Shown here piece by piece: positions 17,890 to 25,858 of a stretch of DNA of 64,000 bases; positions within the stretch are counted from its first letter, which is position 1, and each line of letters starts with the position of its first letter. A program made the translations under genes and the position numbers. This DNA comes from Exiguobacterium sp. KRL4 (GTDB lineage Bacteria > Bacillota > Bacilli > Exiguobacteriales > Exiguobacteriaceae), in contig NZ_MOLV01000010.1 in NCBI RefSeq assembly GCF_001870785.1, forward strand, positions 62,001 through 126,000. The letters run 5' to 3'. Below the pieces are notes generated by a model, which saw only the letters and a program-made list of their open reading frames with translations, made no database searches and was not told the origin of the DNA.

Positions 17890-18624
17890 GTGGAAGATTT
17901 GTTAGCTGCATTGATTCCGGCGTTACTTCTCATCGGAAGCGTCATGTTCGTCGGGTTTGCCGTCACGTTCGGCAGTTTGTTTTACTTCCGTCGCCGATCG
18001 TTTGAGAAAAGTACATATAAGCAAGTCACGCAGGAACGTTTCCTGAAAGCCGTCCGCGACAAAGGCATTTGGGGAGAATACTTGACGACGCGTCAGCTTG
18101 AAAAAGTCGAGGGCTACGGGAAGTTTGTCATCAACACCTATTTACCAAAAGCACGAGGGAAGGGTCTAACGGAAATCGATATCACGTTTATTCACGAAAG
18201 CGGCATCTACGTCTTAGAGTCGAAAAACTACAGTGGTTGGATTTTTGGAAAAGAAGCCGACCGCCAGTGGACACAAATGTTTAAAAACCGCTACAAACAA
18301 CGTTTTTACAACCCGATCAAACAAAACGAGCAACACCTCAAAAGCATGGAACAGTTTTTAGCCAAAACAGTGGAAGACAATGTCTTTCAATCTATCATCG
18401 TCTTCAGTGAACGGTGTGAACTGAAAAAGATTACGATTGATTCCAGTCATGTCCACGTCATCAAACGAAACGATTTACGTCGGACGATCAAGCGGCTCGC
18501 GACAGTCAAACGTTTGACATCAATGCAAGTTGATTCGGTCTACGAGCAACTCAAACAGCAATCTCAAGTCGATCAACAGGTCAAGGACGCGCATATCGAA
18601 GCGATTAAATCGTTTTCGTCGTGA
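17890..18624 (+). CDS. NERD-domain (nuclease-related) membrane protein
   Basis: This 244-residue protein has an N-terminal membrane segment (about 5-30) and a NERD domain from about residue 55. IWGEYLTTRQL, TEIDITFIHESGIYVLESKNYSGWIFG and the YNPIKQNEQHLKSM segment match the domain, including the Asp and E-x-K residues of the restriction-endonuclease-like core. NERD proteins are thought to act on nucleic acid, but none has a firm role in Firmicutes. The start is GTG with AAAGGAATG upstream. It stands alone after a convergent pair. Confidence 0.85.
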   Translation: MEDLLAALIPALLLIGSVMFVGFAVTFGSLFYFRRRSFEKSTYKQVTQERFLKAVRDKGIWGEYLTTRQLEKVEGYGKFVINTYLPKARGKGLTEIDITFIHESGIYVLESKNYSGWIFGKEADRQWTQMFKNRYKQRFYNPIKQNEQHLKSMEQFLAKTVEDNVFQSIIVFSERCELKKITIDSSHVHVIKRNDLRRTIKRLATVKRLTSMQVDSVYEQLKQQSQVDQQVKDAHIEAIKSFSS

Positions 18625-18651
18625 AAAAAAATTAGAGATGGAAGTGAAATT

Positions 18652-18960
18652 ATGGCCATTCATCAAACCCCAATCGATTATATTGATATTCCTGCACCAC
18701 AGCATAGTGAAGATGCTTATTATCGTGTTGTGTATGGTGATGTAGATTGGCAAGAAACTCAACAATATAACCGTGCTGTCTATGTATTGATGGGATACGG
18801 AAAAACCATTGCTTATCGTAGAGTAGCCCATATCTTGACGACTCCGAATACACCGAACGATCTATCCGATTTTGATAAAGTCATGGCTGCAATGCAACGG
18901 TTGAAAGACCGCAATGCTGTCTACAACGACAAAAAGAGAGAAAAACAACCATCCATTTGA
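18652..18960 (+). CDS. Hypothetical protein, 102 residues
   Basis: I do not recognise this soluble protein. It is rich in Tyr and Gln in the first half (YRVVYGDVDWQETQQYNRAVYVL) and basic at the end. The ATG at 18652 follows AGAGATGGAAG. Its TGA stop lies inside the -35 box of the following marR promoter. It may share a transcript with the NERD gene 27 bases upstream. Confidence 0.6.
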   Translation: MAIHQTPIDYIDIPAPQHSEDAYYRVVYGDVDWQETQQYNRAVYVLMGYGKTIAYRRVAHILTTPNTPNDLSDFDKVMAAMQRLKDRNAVYNDKKREKQPSI

Positions 18961-18985
18961 CAAACCTTCACAAGCAACTTATAGT
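18957..18985 (+). promoter_or_regulatory. Promoter of the marR-like gene
   Basis: TTGACA (18957-18962), a 17-base spacer and TATAGT (18980-18985) form a near-consensus sigma-A promoter. The -35 box overlaps the previous gene's stop codon. The -10 box sits inside a perfect palindrome, a likely repressor site. Confidence 0.78.
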
Positions 18986-18995
18986 GAATAAGTTG
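18975..18995. promoter_or_regulatory. Perfect palindrome over the marR -10 box, candidate MarR operator
   Basis: CAACTTAT-AGTGA-ATAAGTTG is a perfect 8-5-8 inverted repeat covering the -10 box. Its size and place fit an autorepressing MarR dimer. Confidence 0.7.
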
Positions 18996-19040
18996 AATAA
19001 TAAGTAGTGCAACTATTTATTTCGAAAGTGGGGAGTTCAA

Positions 19041-19463
19041 GTGAAAGAGGCAGATTGGTCATTAGGTATGCAACTATCACGCAGCTATCATTCCTTCAAG
19101 CGTGCCGCGACAAAACGGATGGCAGAATACGATCTGACACCGGAACAGTTTTCGGTTTTGAGTGAACTTCATAAACAAGAAGGCATCTCGCAAAAGCAGT
19201 TGGCCCTGTTCACGGAGCGGGATCAGACGACGGTCGGAAAGATCCTGGATAAACTGGTGAAGAAGGAACTTGTCATCCGTTCTGCTGATCCACGGGACCG
19301 GCGGGCGTTCATCCTACTGACGACAAAAGCAGGGGCTGAGGTCATTCGACAGTTAGAACCGACGCTCGGTGAACTGCAGCAGCAAGCGTTTTCCGGTCTC
19401 TCAAAAAAAGAAATCAAACATTTCATCAAAACACTTGAAACCATTCACAAAAATGTGACGTAA
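19041..19463 (+). CDS. MarR-family transcriptional regulator
   Basis: This 140-residue winged-helix regulator has the recognition region ISQKQLALFTERDQTTVGKILDKLVKKELV (about 54-83) and the wing SADPRDRRAFILLT (about 85-98), both diagnostic for MarR. The start is GTG with GTGGGGAG upstream. It is followed by an ABC-2 permease gene with its own promoter. Shared sequence elements in both promoters suggest it represses itself and the permease. Confidence 0.93.
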   Translation: MKEADWSLGMQLSRSYHSFKRAATKRMAEYDLTPEQFSVLSELHKQEGISQKQLALFTERDQTTVGKILDKLVKKELVIRSADPRDRRAFILLTTKAGAEVIRQLEPTLGELQQQAFSGLSKKEIKHFIKTLETIHKNVT

Positions 19464-19479
19464 GTGGTTTCTCTTTTTT
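19437..19479 (+). terminator. Weak terminator or attenuator after marR
   Basis: GAAACCA and TGGTTTC pair around an internal CAC/GTG, then a T run follows. It overlaps the last codons of marR and precedes the separate promoter of the permease gene. Confidence 0.5.
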
Positions 19480-19482
19480 AGA

Positions 19483-19505
19483 TAAATAGTTGCATATGCT
19501 ATTAT
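19483..19505. promoter_or_regulatory. Candidate promoter and MarR operator before the ABC-2 permease
   Basis: TAAATAGTTGCA at 19483-19494 is the exact reverse complement of TGCAACTATTTA at 19008-19019, just before marR. It sits in front of a -10-like TATTAT (19500-19505) and within an AATAG-N9-CTATT inverted repeat. This supports a common regulator for both genes. Confidence 0.6.
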
Positions 19506-19535
19506 AAGTAATGCATATAAAAAGGAGCGAAACAC

Positions 19536-20564
19536 ATGAAGACGTTTAAAGATGTTTTTTCAATTACGCAAACGAAAGTCGGGTTGATGTTTGCTTTGAT
19601 CGTCCCGATTTTATTCCTCGTCGTCTGGATGACGGGGTACCAAGGGGCGACTGAGCGTCTCGATCAATTACGTGTCGCCGTCGTCAAGGATAGTTCGACG
19701 GTCGGTTTCTATGAAAACTTACAGAAAGAAAGTCCTTTTACCGTTAAAGCCGTCACGTCGGAAACGGAAGGCCTGAAACAGCTGGATGCGGGAGAAGTCG
19801 AGATGGTCCTCGTAGCGGATCTGGCTGATCAAAAAAAACTGACGTTCCATGTCAATCAGGCGAATGCTGAATTCGCGAACGGGATTCTCAAACAGGCGAC
19901 GTCTGAAATTAGCCAAACGTTAAACGGGACACCCGTGATTACGTCGGACGTCATCGTCGAACATCAAGTATCTGATTTTTCGACATCCATGCTGCCGATC
20001 TTACTGGGATTCGTCATCTACATCGCCGTCATGACGATGGGGATCCAGTTTAATCTTGTGACACAGATTCTAAAAAACCAACATTCCAAGTGGTCGCTCT
20101 TTTGGAGCAAACAGCTGTTGCACGGCATCGTCCTGTTGGTCGTCCCACTTGTCATGGTGTCGCTTGCGTTTGCCTTTTCGGATATACAAGCGTCCTTTAT
20201 CAAGGTATGGGCGTTCCAACTGTTGTTGACGGCAGCTTGTATCGGCGTTACCCAGATGAACTTCACGATTTTCGGACCAATCGCGCCACTCGTCAACGTC
20301 GCCTTGATTCCGTTCCAGCTGATGACGGCAGGAAATATCGTTCCCCCGTCGATGCTAGCTCCGTTTTACCAGACGATCGGTCACTATCTGCCGGTACCGA
20401 ATGCGGTCGCCGGATTGACCCGATTGATTTACTTTGATGGCGATATCTCGTCGTTTGTCATCCGTTTAACAGTCATCTTATTGATCACGGTTGTGGTCAC
20501 CTTGATTCTGACCGCGCTACGCCGGGAGCAGGCCCATATCATTGAAGTAAAACAAGCATCGTAA
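19536..20564 (+). CDS. ABC-2 type permease (YhgE/Pip-like export subunit)
   Basis: This 342-residue protein has one N-terminal membrane segment, an extracellular domain of about 120 residues (about 40-165) and five to six C-terminal segments. That is the layout of ABC-2 permeases that lack a fused ATPase. The partner ATPase is not adjacent. AAAAGGAGCG precedes the ATG. The upstream marR gene and matching operator-like elements suggest induction by a toxic or signalling compound. Confidence 0.8.
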   Translation: MKTFKDVFSITQTKVGLMFALIVPILFLVVWMTGYQGATERLDQLRVAVVKDSSTVGFYENLQKESPFTVKAVTSETEGLKQLDAGEVEMVLVADLADQKKLTFHVNQANAEFANGILKQATSEISQTLNGTPVITSDVIVEHQVSDFSTSMLPILLGFVIYIAVMTMGIQFNLVTQILKNQHSKWSLFWSKQLLHGIVLLVVPLVMVSLAFAFSDIQASFIKVWAFQLLLTAACIGVTQMNFTIFGPIAPLVNVALIPFQLMTAGNIVPPSMLAPFYQTIGHYLPVPNAVAGLTRLIYFDGDISSFVIRLTVILLITVVVTLILTALRREQAHIIEVKQAS

Positions 20565-20570
20565 CCAAAA

Positions 20571-20607
20571 ACGAGCTCGATCCATTTGGATTGAGCTCGT
20601 TTTTTAT
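20571..20607. terminator. Bidirectional terminator between convergent genes
   Basis: AACGAGCTCGATCCA pairs with TGGATTGAGCTCGTT, followed by a T run. It separates the permease gene from the minus-strand NAD(P)-binding gene. Confidence 0.88.
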
Positions 20608-20608
20608 A

Positions 20609-21250
20609 TTAAGCAAAAATATCAGCAATCGGTGTCGTTCCTTCGAGCAGGGGAATCGTTTGACGGTACGCAGATTCTTGTTCAATCGATGCAATGACGA
20701 CACGCGCGACATCTTCGCGGGCAATCGTCGTCTTGTCCGTTGAAGCCGGATCCGTCGTCACGGCACCTGTTCCTGCGTCATCGGTCAAACCACCCGGACG
20801 TAAGATCGTATAGGCGAGCGAGCTGTCCCGAAGCAGACGGTCGGCATAGTGTTTCGCGACATAATACGGTTTCATGCTGTCCGACCATGTTTCCGGCGAG
20901 TCGGCATTTAATGCACTGACCATGATGAATTGTTTTGCTTGAATGTGTTCTGCTGCCGCGATCGATTTCGCTGCGCCATCTAAATCAATCAAAATCGTTT
21001 TATCGGCACCGGTATGTCCACCCGATCCTGCTGTGAAGATGACGACGTCACTCCCATTGATGGCATCTGTCAGGGCTGAGACGTCCTGTTCCAGATCAAG
21101 TAGGATCGGTGTTGCGCCAAGTGTTTCAAAGTCAGCGAATTGTTCGGGCGAACGCAAGCCGACGCGGACATCGTGTGCCGACCCGTTTAACTGCTTCGCC
21201 ACCTGACGACCGACTTTTCCGTTTGCTCCAATAATGAATACGTTACTCAT
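20609..21250 (-). CDS. NAD(P)-binding protein of the atypical SDR type (YhfK-like)
   Basis: This 213-residue Rossmann protein starts with VFIIGANGKVGRQVAKQL, the GxxGxxG nucleotide site. It keeps the atypical-SDR segments SDVVIFTAGSGGHTGADKT, MVSALNAD and TILRPGGLTDD. Similar proteins in Bacilli (YhfK) are annotated as NAD(P)H-binding oxidoreductases without a known substrate. I chose the ATG at 21250 with GGGAGGAATGG upstream. It ends at a bidirectional terminator and is divergent from the solute-binding protein gene. Confidence 0.9.
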   Translation of the reverse strand: MSNVFIIGANGKVGRQVAKQLNGSAHDVRVGLRSPEQFADFETLGATPILLDLEQDVSALTDAINGSDVVIFTAGSGGHTGADKTILIDLDGAAKSIAAAEHIQAKQFIMVSALNADSPETWSDSMKPYYVAKHYADRLLRDSSLAYTILRPGGLTDDAGTGAVTTDPASTDKTTIAREDVARVVIASIEQESAYRQTIPLLEGTTPIADIFA

Positions 21251-21456
21251 CTTCCATTCCTCCCATTCGTTGATGCGTTCTTGACTAGTATGGAAGAAAG
21301 TAGTTGCTTCCTGCAATCAAGAGGGCTTGACGGTGGAACATTGAAGACGAGAACTGCCGAAATAATCAAAAAACTCTTGGATAAGATAAAAGAATATGAT
21401 ACTGTTTTGAGTATTATACAGAAAGCAGCGTGAGACAGAGAGAGGATGCGAGTGGA

Positions 21457-22263
21457 GTGAATAAACGACAAGGATTGGCGCTTGGTGGAGGACTATTGCT
21501 TTCGAGCCTGCTCGCAGTGACGAAGCTGAAGGATTTGCCGGATACGTTTGGAGTCAGTAAACAAAACGTCTTCACGACGAAGAAAATCGTTGTCGGGACG
21601 ACTGGAGATTATAAACCGTTTACGTATTTGAACCGTCAGACGAACGAGTACGAAGGATTCGATATTGAAGTCATCCGCTCGTTCGCGAAGACGGCTGGGC
21701 TTGAAGTCGAGTTTGTCCCGACAACCTGGGCAACATTGACACGTGACTTACGGGCGGGACGGTTCCATATGGTTGTCGGTGGCGTCACGAAGAATATCGA
21801 ACGGGAAATCGTCGGCGACTTTACGAAAAGTTACTTGTCGTTTCAAAAAACGCCGCTCGTCCGTTTGGAAGACAAACACCGTTTGATCTCGATCGAAACG
21901 ATCAATCGTCCGGATGTGACGATCGGCTTGAATCCGGGAGGGACAAACGAACAGTTCGTCCGCCAGACATTTGATCAGGCAAATATCGTCATATATGCGG
22001 ATAATCTGACCATCCCGGCAGCTGTCGCAACGGGGGAAGTCGATGTCATGATCACCGATACCGTCGAAGCCATCTATTATGCGTCTTTGGACTCGCGATT
22101 AGGTGCTCCGAAGATTAGTGAAAAGTGGATTCCAGCCGAAAAAAGTTATCTCGTCCAGGATCGTCAAACGGAAGTGATCGATGTGATGAACCTCTGGATG
22201 AATTCATATGAAGGAAACGAACGTATTCAAGAATTAAAAGAAAAATGGAAGGTTGCGTCGTGA
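21457..22263 (+). CDS. Periplasmic-type solute-binding protein (SBP family 3, PheC-like)
   Basis: This exported protein of 268 residues has an N-terminal hydrophobic segment (LALGGGLLLSSLLAV) with no lipobox. Its core matches family-3 binding proteins (VGTTGDYKPFTYLN, YEGFDIEVIRSFAK). The segment GLNPGGTNEQFVRQTF resembles cyclohexadienyl dehydratase (PheC), an enzyme derived from this fold, so it may be a prephenate/arogenate dehydratase-like protein or an amino-acid binder. No permease genes lie beside it, which slightly favours a non-transport role. The start is uncertain: GTG at 21457 or an in-frame GTG at 21430. Confidence 0.72.
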   Translation: MNKRQGLALGGGLLLSSLLAVTKLKDLPDTFGVSKQNVFTTKKIVVGTTGDYKPFTYLNRQTNEYEGFDIEVIRSFAKTAGLEVEFVPTTWATLTRDLRAGRFHMVVGGVTKNIEREIVGDFTKSYLSFQKTPLVRLEDKHRLISIETINRPDVTIGLNPGGTNEQFVRQTFDQANIVIYADNLTIPAAVATGEVDVMITDTVEAIYYASLDSRLGAPKISEKWIPAEKSYLVQDRQTEVIDVMNLWMNSYEGNERIQELKEKWKVAS

Positions 22264-22285
22264 CCAATGCCTCTAACATAGTATG

Positions 22286-22324
22286 AGCCGAGCGAATCCG
22301 AAAGTGGATTGGCTCTTTTTTTGT
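22286..22324 (+). terminator. Intrinsic terminator
   Basis: GAGCC..AATCC pairs with GGATT-GGCTC and is followed by TTTTTTTGT. It ends the solute-binding protein gene. Confidence 0.72.
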
Positions 22325-22393
22325 ACAAATGTCTAAAAAGGGGTAAAGGTAATGTAGTCGCTTAAGTATTGAACCGTCTAGCAGAAAGGAAGG

Positions 22394-23317
22394 ATGACCG
22401 TGATTCAGGTAGAGCAGTTGACGAAGGAATACAGCGGGAAAAAAGTCGTCGATCAGATTTCGTTTCATGTGAAAAAAGGTGAGATTTTTGCATTTCTCGG
22501 ACCAAACGGTGCCGGGAAGTCGACGATGGTTCAGATGTTGACGACCTTGATTTCTGTTTCGTCCGGTCACGCGACGATTAATGAGTATGACATACAACGG
22601 GATCAAAAAAATGTTCGTCTCCAAATCGGCGTCGCGCTGCAGGAGACGGGCATCGACAATGATTTAACCGGACGAGAATTGCTTGTCCTGCAAGGAAAAT
22701 TATTTGGCTTTTCGCAAGCCAAGGCGACGACTCGGGCAACCGAACTGCTGGAATTGGTCGGGTTATCAAACGACGGAAATCGTCGAGCCGGTAAGTATTC
22801 CGGCGGGATGAAACGGCGGCTTGATTTGGCGTTGACGCTTGTCCATCAACCTGCCGTCCTCTTTTTGGACGAACCGACGACGGGACTTGACCCGGCGAGC
22901 CGGCAACAAATTTGGACGGAAGTCCGTCGGTTAAATGAAGAATACGGGACGACGATTTTTTTGACGACACAATACTTGGAAGAAGCCGATCAGTTGGCTG
23001 ACCGGATTGCGATTATCAATGAAGGCAAGTTGATTGCCGAAGGGACGGCGACGGAACTGAAGGCGATGAACGGGGCAGAGCGGATCGAGGTCGTGCTCGA
23101 AGACGACCGGGCGACGGAAGCATTTAGAGAGGCATTTGCCGGGCGACTCGAAAAAGGAACGATTCTGCTGCCGTCAGAAGGGACGGAAACGCTTAAACAA
23201 GTTGTCCGCTATCTTGACGAACATCAGTTGACGGCACGCTCGCTCGTCGTCAAACAACCGTCGCTCGACGATGTATTCATCCAGCTGACCGGTCAAGCCT
23301 ATAAGGAGGAGAAGTGA
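22394..23317 (+). CDS. ABC exporter ATPase (DrrA-like)
   Basis: This 307-residue ATPase has Walker A GPNGAGKST (about 38-46), signature KYSGGMKRRLDLALTLV (about 137) and Walker B VLFLDEPTTGLD (about 158). The C-terminal extension of about 90 residues, ending PSLDDVFIQLTG, is the DrrA-type tail. It would power the next gene's permease for export of a lipophilic compound. The start is ATG 22394, or GTG 22400, which is better spaced from AAAGGAAGG. Confidence 0.93.
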   Translation: MTVIQVEQLTKEYSGKKVVDQISFHVKKGEIFAFLGPNGAGKSTMVQMLTTLISVSSGHATINEYDIQRDQKNVRLQIGVALQETGIDNDLTGRELLVLQGKLFGFSQAKATTRATELLELVGLSNDGNRRAGKYSGGMKRRLDLALTLVHQPAVLFLDEPTTGLDPASRQQIWTEVRRLNEEYGTTIFLTTQYLEEADQLADRIAIINEGKLIAEGTATELKAMNGAERIEVVLEDDRATEAFREAFAGRLEKGTILLPSEGTETLKQVVRYLDEHQLTARSLVVKQPSLDDVFIQLTGQAYKEEK

Positions 23318-23318
23318 G

Positions 23319-24086
23319 ATGTGGCGCGAGACGATGATTTTGACACGACGCAGTCTGTTGGTGACGTTACGGAATCCGTTTTCATTCATCCCGAACTTAA
23401 TCATCAGCGTCTTCTTTTTACTCGTTTATACGAGCGGATTATCCGGCATCTCCAGTCTGCCACAGTTCGGCGGGGTCGACTACCTGAACTTCATCTTGCC
23501 GGTATCGATCGTTTCCGGTGCAGTGGGTGGCGCGGGGGGAGCCGGTCAAGCTCTTGTCAAGGATATCGAAAGTGGATATTTCGCGCGGCTCTTGCTGACA
23601 CCGGTCTCCCGGACGGCGATTGTCCTTGGACCGATGCTTGCCGGGATGTTGCAATTGTTTGTTCAGACGTTGTTGATCTTCGGGATGGGGTTTTTACTTG
23701 GTCTGTCGATCCCTGCAGGAGCGGCCGGTTTCTTCCTGACGATCGTCCTCGCCCTTGGTTTTGGTCTCGCCTTCGCCGGGTACTCGGTCGGTGTCGCTCT
23801 GAAAACCCGGAACGCACAGGCGGCACAAGCAGGGACATTATTATTTTTCCCGTTGATCTTCTTGTCGACGACGTTCGTCCCTAAGGAATTGATCGAAGCC
23901 GAATGGCTGAAGATTGCGGCGACGCTCAATCCGACGACCTATATCATGGAAGGGATGCGGGCGGTCCTGTTACGCGAGACGATTGATTGGAGTATCTATA
24001 CGCAAGGGGTCATAGTCGCTGCCGTTCTTAGCATCGCGATGGTCGTATTTGCGGCAATGAACGCAAGAGGGGCGCTTAAAAAATAA
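23319..24086 (+). CDS. ABC-2 type permease (DrrB-like)
   Basis: This 255-residue membrane protein has six segments and the ABC-2 motif regions of the DrrB/NodJ group (RNPFSFIPNLIISVFF, KDIESGYFARLLLTPVSR, FLSTTFVPKE, LNPTTYIMEGMRAVL). It starts one base after the ATPase gene ends, with ATAAGGAGGAG upstream, so the two form an exporter operon. The compound exported is unknown. Confidence 0.94.
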   Translation: MWRETMILTRRSLLVTLRNPFSFIPNLIISVFFLLVYTSGLSGISSLPQFGGVDYLNFILPVSIVSGAVGGAGGAGQALVKDIESGYFARLLLTPVSRTAIVLGPMLAGMLQLFVQTLLIFGMGFLLGLSIPAGAAGFFLTIVLALGFGLAFAGYSVGVALKTRNAQAAQAGTLLFFPLIFLSTTFVPKELIEAEWLKIAATLNPTTYIMEGMRAVLLRETIDWSIYTQGVIVAAVLSIAMVVFAAMNARGALKK

Positions 24087-24087
24087 A

Positions 24088-24133
24088 AAACAGCCGGACA
24101 CGCCATGATTTGGCGAGCGTTCGGCTGTTTTCT
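24088..24133. terminator. Bidirectional terminator
   Basis: AAACAGCCGGAC and GTTCGGCTGTTT form a stem closed by an inner hairpin, with A and T runs on either side. It separates the exporter operon from the convergent minus-strand gene. Confidence 0.78.
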
Positions 24134-25002
24134 TACTCAACGATGAAGTCACTAAACGTTCCGGCATACAACCGTGTCTCGGTCGACAGGACGATCCGGT
24201 CCTGACGCATCTTGATCGTCCCTTGAAGCGGCGTTCCTTTTTCCGATTCAAACAGAATCCGGGCCTGCTCGTCATAACGATCTCCATCTCGTTTCAATAG
24301 ATAAGTGTTGTCATTATCGGTTGAGATCAAATGCTCGCCTTGAACGATGAAATCGGAAAAGTGGCGTAAAGGAGCGGTATAACTGGTTCCTTTCCCATTT
24401 TCAAGGTGAACGATCCGGTAATCCGGATGATAGAAAAACCACGCATCATTCGACGAACAGACGTTTAATGCATAACAATCATCGATCGGATAATCCTTAT
24501 TTTTAAAGACAGCCTGACCGTGTTCGTCAAAGACGGCTAAACCAAACGATCCGATTGAGTTGGTTGCGGCATCTGCAAAGACGCCTTCGTCAAAATAACT
24601 GACCCAAATCTGATCTTTTTCATCGACATGGACATTTTGAATGCCGTCATCGAGACAAAAACTATCCAACAAATGACCGGATGAATCATAAATGAAAGCA
24701 TTCGGTAACCACGATCCATCAATATCATCGTCACATCGTGAGGCGACAAGCAGAATCCGACCATCTGAAAACGAATCAACATAACTGAACTCCGTTTCTG
24801 CTTGTGCGACAATCGTCGTCGTCCGCCACTGGTCGTGTAACCGGTGGACGTGTAGCACATCACGATGGCGTTTGGTATCGTAAATCTGTTCGATCATCAT
24901 GATCTGTCCTGAGATCGTCAGTCCGGTCGCTACGTGCTTGCCCGTCACTTGAGAAGCCGTGACACGGTCGAGGTGAATTTTTAATGTGTTGGAAGTATCC
25001 AA
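24133..25002 (-). CDS. Hypothetical protein, probable beta-propeller-like
   Basis: This 289-residue soluble protein has no signal peptide. Repeating short beta-strand blocks (DGRILLVASRCDDD, DEKDQIWVSYFDEG, SNDAWFFYHPDYRIVHL, QDRIVLSTETRLYAG) suggest a propeller or repeat beta fold, rich in Asp and His. I know no function for it. The start is TTG with AAAGGAGCG upstream. It stands alone between terminators. Confidence 0.7.
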   Translation of the reverse strand: MDTSNTLKIHLDRVTASQVTGKHVATGLTISGQIMMIEQIYDTKRHRDVLHVHRLHDQWRTTTIVAQAETEFSYVDSFSDGRILLVASRCDDDIDGSWLPNAFIYDSSGHLLDSFCLDDGIQNVHVDEKDQIWVSYFDEGVFADAATNSIGSFGLAVFDEHGQAVFKNKDYPIDDCYALNVCSSNDAWFFYHPDYRIVHLENGKGTSYTAPLRHFSDFIVQGEHLISTDNDNTYLLKRDGDRYDEQARILFESEKGTPLQGTIKMRQDRIVLSTETRLYAGTFSDFIVE

Positions 25003-25060
25003 TATAAGTCGCTCCTTTTTAAAAACAGTCTGCCACTGAGGACAGACTGCAAAACTTGAA

Positions 25061-25654
25061 TTACGTTGTACGCTGCCGTTTTTTCAGAGCTACATAAAGA
25101 ATGATCATGACGACGGCGGCAATCAAGACCCCGTTCGTATAGGGAGCGGCGACTTCTTTGATCGAGCGCCAGTTCGTTCCGAGCGTCTCTCCAAGATAAA
25201 GAAACAAGATGGACCAGGGAATGATCGCTAGGATCGTGTAGAGTGAGAATTTTGTCTGATCCATCTTGGCAAGACCAGCAGGGATCGAGATCGCGTGACG
25301 GACGACCGGGATGAAGCGGGCCCCAAAGATGACACCTTGTCCGTACTTCACGAACCAGCGTTCTGCGAGATCAAGGTGGTGTTCCGTAATCAACAGGTAT
25401 TTCCCGTATTTCAAAATCAACGGTCGACCGCCGTAACGGGCAAACCAATATAAAAATAATTGCGAAAACAAACCACCGATGACAGCGGCGACGACAGCAA
25501 GCGGCCAGCCGATTGTTCCTTGAGAAATCATGAATCCACCATAGGATAAAACGATTTCGCTCGGAATGATTTCAATCATGAGACCAAGTGCAATCCCGAA
25601 ATAGCCTAAGTCGGCTAAATATAATAAGACGTTGTTGACAACCTGAGATAACAC
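25061..25654 (-). CDS. DedA-family membrane protein
   Basis: This protein of about 197 residues belongs to the DedA/SNARE-associated family. The signature E-x-x-x-P-x-E appears as EIIPSEIVLSYGGF near residue 27, and the conserved FGARFIPVVRHAISIPAGL near 110 holds the essential Arg residues. DedA proteins include undecaprenyl-phosphate or phospholipid flippases and affect envelope charge and drug tolerance. I prefer the GTG at 25654, 8 bases after AAAAGGAG; a GTG at 25663 overlaps the ribosome site. Confidence 0.93.
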   Translation of the reverse strand: MLSQVVNNVLLYLADLGYFGIALGLMIEIIPSEIVLSYGGFMISQGTIGWPLAVVAAVIGGLFSQLFLYWFARYGGRPLILKYGKYLLITEHHLDLAERWFVKYGQGVIFGARFIPVVRHAISIPAGLAKMDQTKFSLYTILAIIPWSILFLYLGETLGTNWRSIKEVAAPYTNGVLIAAVVMIILYVALKKRQRTT

Positions 25655-25807
25655 ATCGAACACTCCTTTTGCTTCACTTCATCCCTTTATATTAGAGAAG
25701 AAACCCGAAAATTGAAAGAAAAAAATGAAGGACTCGATTAAACTGATATACAAACAGCATCTTTGAGGTAAAAAATGAAAATTTGAACGGGTCATGTCAT
25801 CCTAAAA

Positions 25808-25843
25808 AATGAACCAACGTCAGCAAAGGACGTTGGTTCATTG
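25808..25843 (-). terminator. Intrinsic terminator of the antiporter gene
   Basis: AACCAACGTC and GACGTTGGTT form a perfect stem. On the minus strand it is followed by TTTTTTAGG. Confidence 0.88.
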
Positions 25844-25858
25844 TCGTGGACATATCGG

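Noticed and set aside
23321-23884. A 187-codon plus-strand frame inside the DrrB-like permease gene
   Set aside because: It starts two bases after the real gene in another frame, is Arg-rich and patternless, and the permease reading has clear membrane segments.
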